NCBI GenBank assembly: GCA_016218185.1
Contig: JACREP010000006.1
Coordinates: forward strand, 1-10,868
DNA length: 10,868 bases
Direction of reading: 5' to 3'
Source: Candidatus Gottesmanbacteria bacterium
GTDB lineage: Bacteria; Patescibacteriota; Microgenomatia; UBA10105; UBA927
Numbering within the stretch: position 1 is the first letter of the stretch; each line of letters begins with the position of its first letter. Below are positions 1 to 4,023 of this stretch, piece by piece. The translations under genes were made by a program, and so were the position numbers. Under the pieces are notes generated by a model. That model did not search any database. It was not told the origin of the DNA and was given only the letters and a program-made list of their open reading frames with translations.

Positions 1-43
1 CACCCATACCACCGGCTAGTGCTTGTAAGAGAGCTAAATCCAT
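1..43 (-). CDS. Start of an unidentified protein, cut by the window edge
   Basis: Only the first 14 codons are visible, reading MDLALLQALAGGMG. The start is well supported: the ATG follows a strong purine-rich AGGGAGGTGG Shine-Dalgarno sequence at a normal distance. It lies 17 nt downstream of the stop codon of the proline-rich winged-helix gene on the same strand, so the two are probably co-transcribed. The visible N-terminus is hydrophobic and glycine-rich and could begin a membrane segment, but 14 residues are too few to assign a family. Function unknown. Confidence 0.6.
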   Translation of the reverse strand, partial: MDLALLQALAGGMG

Positions 44-49
44 AAAACT

Positions 50-60
50 CCACCTCCCTT
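50..60 (-). promoter_or_regulatory. Strong Shine-Dalgarno site for the edge gene
   Basis: On the minus strand AAGGGAGGTGG precedes the ATG at 43 by about 6-7 nt and is complementary to the anti-SD of 16S rRNA. It is the clearest ribosome binding site in the window. Most other starts here have little or no SD, so this decides the start and suggests efficient translation. Confidence 0.75.
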
Positions 61-1167
61 CTACAACGAATACGTTGTTGCTTTTGCTTTGCCTTCTTTC
101 TTTATCTTTCCATCTTTGACGAGCGAGTGCAAATAATTGGTCGCCGTGCTTTGGGAAACCCGGAGAAGGGTAACAATATCGCTATTGTGGATTTTGCCTT
201 TCTGAGAAACCAGAGTGAGAATTTTTGCAAAATGGTCCTGGCGTTTCTTCCTCCTCGTTTGGAGTGCCTGCTGACGTTTATAGGAAAAGTCTGCTTTGGC
301 TTCGATGACTGTTTCTGTGGATGGTTGGCCCGACGTCCCCGCCTGAACCGGGGCGCCGGTTAAAGGAGATTGGGGTGGTTGAGGAGGTTGCACTGGTTTC
401 GGTGGCTCGACGGGCTCTATAGTAATAGTAGGTTCCTCGGTAGGTGGTGTACCCACAAAATCACCAAATGAGGTTTTGGGAGCTTGGAGAGATTGGGGTG
501 GTTGGCCCGACGTCCCCGTCTGAGACGGGGCGCTGGGTAAAGGTGATACGGGTGGAGAAACAGGGCTTGGTTGATCTGAAACAAGATCACCGAATGATGT
601 TTTTGGAGAAATCGGAGTTCCCGGATCGGCCAATGGAGCCTCCTGGATGCCTTGGGGAGGCTCCGGTTTGATTTCGGCCGATTGAGGCACTGTTTCCGGC
701 TCTTGAGAAGCTTGTGGGCCAGAAACACGTTCTGGTGCTTCTGATTGCACCCGGGACGGCTGATCAGATGGGAAGGAGTCTTGGATACTGCCTTCACTGG
801 TAGCTTCGGGAGGCGGCGTGGGAGCCACCTGTGGCTCAGATTGAGGCGGAGTTACTGCTATTTCGTCCGGGACAGGAGGCGGTGTAGGCGGGCTCGCTTC
901 ACCTTGAGCTTCGGTTGGTACATTGGCCGATTGGTCCGGTGATTCGGCCGGAACAGTACTTGGTGAAAGAGCGATACTGGCCGATTCCGTGGCAACAGTA
1001 TAATCTGAGCCTGGATCGGCCAACGGAGTTTTGGGCTCGGTTGGCGAATCGGCCAAAATGGTAGAAACTGGCCGATCGGTGGGAACACTGGCCGATTCGG
1101 CCGGCGGTATAATGTTGGGTTCGGTTACGTTCGGATCGGCCACTGACTGGGATGGATCATCGGCCAT
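61..1167 (-). CDS. Proline-rich protein with C-terminal winged-helix DNA-binding domain
   Basis: The protein has 368 residues from the chosen ATG at 1167. About the first 290 are a low-complexity Pro/Ser/Glu/Gln/Thr segment, probably disordered and surface-exposed. It contains the repeated peptides PKTSFGD(L/F)V and GTSGQP. A basic stretch (KRQQALQTRRKKRQ) follows, then a roughly 65-residue domain with an HTH pattern (IVTLLRVSQSTATNYLHSLVKDGKI) and a short basic wing, like MarR/DeoR-type winged helices. No signal peptide or membrane segment is visible. The frame is open for 35 more codons upstream (to 1272), but an extended -10 box lies 7 nt before the ATG at 1167, so that ATG is preferred. 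The edge gene follows in the same operon. Likely role: DNA-binding regulator or nucleoid-type protein on a long flexible arm. Target unknown; I recognise no named family beyond the fold. Confidence 0.75.
   Translation of the reverse strand: MADDPSQSVADPNVTEPNIIPPAESASVPTDRPVSTILADSPTEPKTPLADPGSDYTVATESASIALSPSTVPAESPDQSANVPTEAQGEASPPTPPPVPDEIAVTPPQSEPQVAPTPPPEATSEGSIQDSFPSDQPSRVQSEAPERVSGPQASQEPETVPQSAEIKPEPPQGIQEAPLADPGTPISPKTSFGDLVSDQPSPVSPPVSPLPSAPSQTGTSGQPPQSLQAPKTSFGDFVGTPPTEEPTITIEPVEPPKPVQPPQPPQSPLTGAPVQAGTSGQPSTETVIEAKADFSYKRQQALQTRRKKRQDHFAKILTLVSQKGKIHNSDIVTLLRVSQSTATNYLHSLVKDGKIKKEGKAKATTYSL
323..543. repeat. Two 44-bp hairpin-bearing direct repeats inside the proline-rich gene
   Basis: The copies lie at 323-366 and 500-543 and match at 39 of 44 positions. 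Each begins GGTTGGCCCGACGTCCCCG. The second copy holds a perfect 8-bp inverted repeat, CCCCGTCT/AGACGGGG (514-530); the first holds a weaker version (CCCCG/CGGGG, 337-353). They encode the duplicated peptide GTSGQP. The copies look like a duplicated or inserted hairpin element tolerated in a disordered coding segment. Confidence 0.7.
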
Positions 1168-1254
1168 ATAATCCAGTATACCACGGCTTTGGAATCGGCC
1201 ACCGACAATCGGCCAAAGCCGTGAATCGGCCATTTTGTATACAAACCGGCCGAT
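625..1254. repeat. Iterated TGGCCGAT motif array (14 heptamer copies)
   Basis: The heptamer GGCCGAT or its complement ATCGGCC starts at 625, 676, 925, 979, 1015, 1048, 1070, 1090, 1135, 1159, 1194, 1208, 1225 and 1248. Twelve of these are the octamer TGGCCGAT/ATCGGCCA, with consensus TGGCCGATTC. Copies occur in both orientations and several reading frames, encoding A-D, W-P-I, G-R-F, E-S-A and D-R-P. The density rises towards the 5' end of the gene and continues through the promoter and upstream leader. I saw only one further GGCCGAT nearby (1878, in another hairpin). This is DNA-level repetition, not simply peptide repetition. Confidence 0.8.
1175..1183 (-). promoter_or_regulatory. Extended -10 promoter for the winged-helix gene
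   Basis: The minus strand reads TGGTATACT followed by GGATTAT and then ATG at 1167. TGN plus TATACT is an extended -10 element. Transcription would begin within a nucleotide or two of the ATG, giving a leaderless or nearly leaderless mRNA. No good -35 is visible 16-18 nt upstream; copies of the TGGCCGAT motif lie at 1194-1201 and 1208-1215 instead. Confidence 0.45.
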
Positions 1255-1310
1255 TGGGTTTCTTTCCCTCATCCGCCCCCCGCCGTCTTCTGCCTCGGGG
1301 AGTACGAGCT

Positions 1311-1337
1311 AAAAAGCCCCGCCGCCGAGGCGGGGCT
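1311..1337 (-). terminator. Intrinsic terminator, minus strand
   Basis: On the minus strand AGCCCCGCC pairs perfectly with GGCGGGGCT across a 5-nt loop, followed directly by TTTTT. It would end leftward transcription before the winged-helix gene and so insulate that gene from upstream transcripts. No matching minus-strand gene is recognised upstream. Confidence 0.65.
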
Positions 1338-1371
1338 CAAAGACAACCGAGGGAGGTGCGCGGGGCGCTAC

Positions 1372-1396
1372 AAAAAATCTTAGCGCCAAAGGCGCT
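1372..1396 (-). terminator. Second minus-strand terminator-like hairpin
   Basis: On the minus strand AGCGCC-TTT-GGCGCT is followed by AAGA and then TTTTTT. The stem is 6 bp and GC-rich. The U-tract is offset by 4 nt, so termination may be weaker. It is stacked in tandem with the terminator at 1311-1337. Confidence 0.5.
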
Positions 1397-1646
1397 CTCC
1401 TTATGCGGGCGCGCAAGCCATACGGACGCTGAACTGGGATACAAATTTTGGCGGCGGGGGCTCCCCCACCGAGTGCTGGCGGAGTACCGACGTCTTCGTT
1501 CGGTGCGACCGGCCAGCACCGAAAGGGGGAGAACCGCGTCTTCGCGGGAGGGGGAAGCGGAACACCCCCGCGTGGCAGGAGATAGTAAACCACAGAAAAC
1601 TTCGGAAGAGAGTGAAAGAGATTGTAGAAAGCAAGGATGTGGGCAA

Positions 1647-1664
1647 GCCCCGCCCTAGCGGGGC
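1647..1664. repeat. GCCCCGC hairpin
   Basis: GCCCCGC-CCTA-GCGGGGC is a perfect 7-bp stem with a 4-nt loop. It belongs to a set of three similar GC hairpins in this region (also 1315-1337 and 1842-1860). It lacks a U-tract, so it is not itself a terminator. Confidence 0.6.
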
Positions 1665-1675
1665 CTCTCGCCCAA

Positions 1676-1705
1676 AGCGGGGGTGCAGCCCTCCGCTTTT
1701 GTTTT
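1676..1705 (+). terminator. Intrinsic terminator, plus strand
   Basis: AGCGGGGG (1676-1683) pairs with CCTCCGCT (1690-1697), with one G-U pair and a 6-nt loop, followed by TTTGTTTT. This orientation ends rightward transcription. With the leftward terminators at 1311-1396, it frames about 280 nt of hairpin-rich sequence that has no recognised gene. Confidence 0.55.
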
Positions 1706-1841
1706 GGGTGGGTTGGGGGCTACGGAATCAAGAGTTTTCTGGGAGTGTCTTCTTTGTTTTTGCGCGCACGGGAGGGAGGGGCAAGCAAAACTATTAATCC
1801 CACCTTTTTCTTTTCCCCTTTCTTTGGGTTGCGCCCTGCGA

Positions 1842-1860
1842 GCCCCGCCGGAGGCGGGGC
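1842..1860. repeat. GCCCCGCC/GGCGGGGC hairpin
   Basis: A perfect 8-bp inverted repeat (1842-1849 with 1853-1860) around a 3-nt GGA loop. It closely resembles the stem of the terminator at 1311-1337 but has no adjacent T-run on either strand, which points to a dispersed hairpin element. Confidence 0.6.
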
Positions 1861-1876
1861 GATACAATAGCGGAGC

Positions 1877-1909
1877 AGGCCGATCCCGAGCTTGTCGAGG
1901 GAGCGGCCT
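1877..1909. repeat. REP-like palindrome with CGAGCTTGTCGAGG core
   Basis: AGGCCG (1877-1882) pairs with CGGCCT (1904-1909). Inside, TCCC (1884-1887) pairs with GGGA (1899-1902) around GAGCTTGTCGA. CTCGACAAGCTCGG-like cores are, to my knowledge, a common dispersed repeat in many bacterial genomes. Its function is unknown. Confidence 0.5.
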
Positions 1910-1932
1910 ACAGATTTAGTAGCATTGCGACG

Positions 1933-1967
1933 GTACGCGACCGCCGCGTGAGCGGCGGGAGCGCTAC
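1933..1967. repeat. Long GC hairpin ending in GCGCTAC
   Basis: CCGCCGC (1941-1947) pairs with GCGGCGG (1952-1958) around a GTGA tetraloop. The stem can extend outward through GCG/CGC and GTA/TAC with small bulges. Its right flank is GCGCTAC, a heptamer also found at 1365, 2190 and 6126. Confidence 0.5.
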
Positions 1968-2013
1968 AGCATTAGGAAGCGTTGCGGCAATTCATTTTTC
2001 CCCTTGAACTTTA

Positions 2014-2040
2014 CCCCGTACTTGTTACGGGGCCTTTTTT
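2014..2040 (+). terminator. Intrinsic terminator, plus strand
   Basis: CCCCGTA-CTTGT-TACGGGG forms a 7-bp stem followed by CC and TTTTTT. This is a good rho-independent terminator for rightward transcription. No plus-strand gene upstream is recognised, so it may end an unidentified RNA. Confidence 0.7.
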
Positions 2041-2076
2041 CTTGCCGCCACACTATTTACGAATTTCTGATAAAAT

Positions 2077-2161
2077 AAGTTCGAACGTAGTTATATAGAC
2101 GTACAAATCGAGGGTCCCCTGCACCAGAGTCAAGCACGGTGCAGGGCAATGTACTGAACTT
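2077..2161. other. Nested inverted repeats, possible structured RNA or site
   Basis: Three nested complementary pairs share one axis: AAGTTC/GAACTT (2077-2082 with 2156-2161), GTACA/TGTAC (2101-2105 with 2150-2154) and CCCTGCACC/GGTGCAGGG (2117-2125 with 2138-2146, 12-nt loop). An extended -10-like TGATAAAAT lies at 2068-2076, without a clear -35. There is no T-tract after it. It could be a leader RNA, a protein-binding site or a repeat remnant. Confidence 0.4.
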
Positions 2162-2226
2162 CGTTCTAGTACTGTGGCTACTCCCTTACGCGCTACAAAA
2201 AAGCTTCTCTCCTGAAAAACCTTCTA

Positions 2227-2255
2227 TTGACAAGACCTGCTATACTATATATACA
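2227..2255 (+). promoter_or_regulatory. Consensus sigma70 promoter of the small RNA
   Basis: TTGACA (2227-2232), then exactly 17 nt, then TATACA (2250-2255). The predicted start at about 2261-2263 coincides with the first base of the P1 stem of the RNA that follows. An overlapping extended -10 (TGCTATACT, 2238-2246) could give a second start about 9 nt earlier. CCTGCTATACTAT (2236-2248) is identical to the -10 region of the beta-lactamase-like gene at 3095-3107. Confidence 0.75.
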
Positions 2256-2261
2256 AACGTT

Positions 2262-2330
2262 CCTCCTTGATGATAAGAGCCCCTGGGCTCTGCTCCGTGA
2301 AAGCGGGGGTAGTCAAGGAGGTCAATTTTT
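2262..2330 (+). ncRNA. Predicted small structured RNA, three-way junction, family unknown
   Basis: P1 is a perfect 9-bp stem, CCTCCTTGA (2262-2270) with TCAAGGAGG (2313-2321). It encloses two hairpins. P2 is AGAGCC-CCTG-GGCTCT (2276-2291). P3 is CTCCG with CGGGG (2293-2297 with 2304-2308, one G-U pair) around UGAAAG. After P1 comes TCAA and then TTTTT (2326-2330), so P1 may double as the terminator stem. The consensus promoter ends just before P1. The unit is free-standing: it is not followed by a plus-strand gene but ends 14 nt from the stop codon of the convergent DUF3800 gene. It lacks tRNA, SRP and preQ1 features. It superficially shows GAUGA and GAAA like a hammerhead ribozyme, but the order and neighbouring bases do not fit. 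Confidence 0.55.
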
Positions 2331-2343
2331 ATTGCAGGCAAAG

Positions 2344-3018
2344 CTAGTAAAAAAGCTGTGTTCCTTTGGCAAAGATTGGGAATTCGCTTTTGATGATGTG
2401 CTTGACGAGATCGTACGAGCGCACATCACTCCCTTCCCACTTTCGATAAATAGCCCACCCAAAATAATCAACAGCTTGATTACAAAAATCGAACTTGGAA
2501 TCATGAAAATATAGAGCAAATGTGGTTTTAGCGTACGTCTTAATGAGAGACTTAAACGCCTGCTTCAAAATGCCACGTTTCTTCTTTTCAAATAAACTGC
2601 TAAACACTAGCACAACGTGATCAAATCCTTGCCACGTCGCTCTGTTAAATGAATATTTTAACAATGCCGCACCCATTTTCAGATATAACTGTACTGGCTG
2701 CGAGTGAAACATCGGGTTTGCTTTGTTTTTCTGTGCTACAACGGAATCGATCCTCATTTGATGTCCATTTTTTAACAAAATAGTAAATACGCTATCCCGT
2801 ACTGCCTGCATATCTTCGGACGCATGAAAGTATCCCCGCTCTTCCATGCCGGTACCGCAAGCGTAATTCGGGAGCAAATCGTATCGGTGTTTGAGGAGTG
2901 GCGAACCGATGTCGTAGGGATGAATCGTGCTTAATGCAGTCAATATAAAGTACTTTGTGCCGGAAGTACTAAAGTCAAAGTTTCCTGATTCGTCGATAAA
3001 TACATAAAGCGTTTTCAT
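2344..3018 (-). CDS. DUF3800 family protein
   Basis: The protein has 224 residues from the chosen ATG at 3018. It begins MKTLYVFIDESGNFD, the N-terminal signature of DUF3800, with acidic residues D9 and E10. The middle has YFHASED, and the C-terminus has CNQAVDYFGWAIYRKWEGSD, matching the conserved (Q)xxDYxxWAIYRK end of the family. DUF3800 is thought to have an RNase H-like fold with acidic active-site residues and is often seen in mobile or defence-related settings; its biochemical role is unsettled. The frame is open upstream to 3123, but the longer start would overlap the divergent gene and its promoter, and family members start at this position. It is convergent with the predicted small RNA and divergent from the serine hydrolase. 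Length is near the family norm, so it looks intact. Confidence 0.85.
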   Translation of the reverse strand: MKTLYVFIDESGNFDFSTSGTKYFILTALSTIHPYDIGSPLLKHRYDLLPNYACGTGMEERGYFHASEDMQAVRDSVFTILLKNGHQMRIDSVVAQKNKANPMFHSQPVQLYLKMGAALLKYSFNRATWQGFDHVVLVFSSLFEKKKRGILKQAFKSLIKTYAKTTFALYFHDSKFDFCNQAVDYFGWAIYRKWEGSDVRSYDLVKHIIKSEFPIFAKGTQLFY

Positions 3019-3032
3019 ACTATGCTGTATGA

Positions 3033-3038
3033 ATTGTA
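3033..3038 (-). promoter_or_regulatory. Possible -10 box for the DUF3800 gene
   Basis: TACAAT on the minus strand lies 14 nt before the ATG at 3018. The upstream position offers only a poor -35 (TGGCGG, 16 nt away). Weak support. Confidence 0.3.
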
Positions 3039-3096
3039 GCGGCGTCCGCCGACCCCGCCACTCGGAGCGTCGGTACTTTTTCAGAAACCTCCTCCC

Positions 3097-3105
3097 TGCT
3101 ATACT
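3097..3105 (+). promoter_or_regulatory. Extended -10 promoter of the serine hydrolase gene
   Basis: TGCTATACT is a perfect extended -10. The ATG is 9 nt further on, so the leader would be only about 0-4 nt. The -35 position (TTTTTC, 3077-3082) is poor. No Shine-Dalgarno is possible in so short a leader. Confidence 0.6.
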
Positions 3106-3114
3106 ATTGTCCTC

Positions 3115-4023
3115 ATGCGACACGCGCGGCCGGTTATTATGCTTTTCATTTTGACTGTCATTACGGGTGGCGCGTTGGTCGTGCTTCCCCGCGCTATGAC
3201 GCCGGCGGTCATCTCGCCGCTTGCAGAAGAACCTCAGCCGGCGTTTTCTTTTCCTAAATTCTTCTTTCGCAACAAAGACCCCGACGAACTCCGTAAAAAA
3301 ATACAGACCGTCATCGGCAATTCCTGGAAAAATTATTCTGTGTATGTAAAAGATTACACATCAAACTTCGTCATGGGTATCAACGAGCCGATTATTTTCA
3401 CCGCCGCATCAGTTAATAAAATCCCCATCCTTGCCAGCCTCTACTATGGCGTACAAAATGGCGAGATTAATCTGGATCAGTCAGTGACCCTTCAGGAATC
3501 CGATATTCAGGATTACGGTACCGGCACCATCCGCTATGACCCGCCCGGCACCGTCTACTCCGTCAAAACCCTGGCCCGGCTCATGATGCAGCAAAGCGAC
3601 AACACCGCGGCGTACATCTTGGCAAATTACGTCATCGGGCTGGATACCATCCAAACGCTCATCACGAAATGGGGACTGACCCAGACCGACATGGCCAATA
3701 ATAAAACATCCAACAAAGACACGGAGCTTCTGCTTTCCAAAATCGTTCAGGGCAAAGTGGCTAATAGTGCCTACACGCAGGAGATGCTCGCATTCCTTAA
3801 GGACAGCGATTTTGAAGACCGGCTCCCCGCACTCCTCCCTAAAGATGCTACCGTGTATCACAAAACCGGCAACGGGGCAGGCGTTGTGCACGATGCTGGT
3901 ATTGTGCGTGCGGGAAGAACTAATTATTACATCGGCATTCTTGCAGGTGATGTAACCGATGAGGAGGGTGCCGCAAAAATGATTGCTAACATCTCAAAGC
4001 TGGTCTTCGATTATCTTCGGTAA
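3115..4023 (+). CDS. Class-A beta-lactamase-like serine hydrolase, membrane-anchored
   Basis: The protein has 302 residues. An N-terminal hydrophobic segment (about residues 7-25, preceded by Arg) is a signal anchor or uncleaved signal peptide with no lipobox. The catalytic domain has the three family motifs: SVNK at 99-102 (nucleophile Ser99, Lys102), SDN at 161-163 and KTG at 250-252. Where class A beta-lactamases carry the omega-loop Glu166/Asn170 pair, this protein reads NNKTSNKDTELL with no glutamate at the expected spacing. That suggests poor deacylation, so it is more likely a penicillin-binding or peptidoglycan-trimming enzyme of the Beta-lactamase2 family than a resistance enzyme. 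It would act outside the membrane. Start chosen from the adjacent extended -10 box. Its TAA directly abuts the lon stop codon on the other strand. Confidence 0.85.
   Translation: MRHARPVIMLFILTVITGGALVVLPRAMTPAVISPLAEEPQPAFSFPKFFFRNKDPDELRKKIQTVIGNSWKNYSVYVKDYTSNFVMGINEPIIFTAASVNKIPILASLYYGVQNGEINLDQSVTLQESDIQDYGTGTIRYDPPGTVYSVKTLARLMMQQSDNTAAYILANYVIGLDTIQTLITKWGLTQTDMANNKTSNKDTELLLSKIVQGKVANSAYTQEMLAFLKDSDFEDRLPALLPKDATVYHKTGNGAGVVHDAGIVRAGRTNYYIGILAGDVTDEEGAAKMIANISKLVFDYLR

Larger units (their letters stand above)
1273..2226. other. Gene-free, hairpin-rich GC region
   Basis: No protein gene is supported here. The open frames present are rich in Arg, Pro, Gly and Ala, lack RBSs and conflict with one another. 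The region holds many inverted repeats: CGGTGC/GCACCG (1501-1521), GGGGG/CCCCC (1456-1467), CCGCG-TCTT-CGCGG (1534-1547) and three GCCCCGC-type hairpins (1315-1337, 1647-1664, 1842-1860), plus REP-like elements and four terminator-like structures. I searched by eye for tRNA, tmRNA, RNase P and SRP RNA signatures on both strands and found none. It could encode one or more unrecognised structured RNAs, or be a graveyard of hairpin repeats. Confidence 0.6.

Noticed and set aside
1168..1272. 35-residue extension of the winged-helix protein
   Set aside because: The extended -10 box lies within it and the peptide is largely the motif translated in shifting frames; not excluded if a further upstream promoter exists.
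1152..1658. Long plus-strand open frame of 168 codons (and overlapping frames to 1919)
   Set aside because: It overlaps the winged-helix gene, lacks an RBS, is rich in Arg/Pro/Gly as expected from GC-rich hairpins, and runs through terminator structures.
1397..2040. RNase P RNA, tmRNA or SRP RNA
   Set aside because: A CACAGAAA word at 1592 recalls RNase P, but there is no matching 5' P4 signature, no T-loop or tag frame for tmRNA, and no GGAAGCAGC for SRP.
2262..2321. Hammerhead ribozyme or tRNA reading of the small RNA
   Set aside because: GAUGA and GAAA are present, but the first core base is U instead of C and GAAA lies in a hairpin loop rather than next to stem II. No T-loop or anticodon arm exists for a tRNA.
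3019..3123. 35-residue N-terminal extension of the DUF3800 protein
   Set aside because: The family begins at the YVFIDESGN segment, and the extension would cover the divergent gene's promoter and start.
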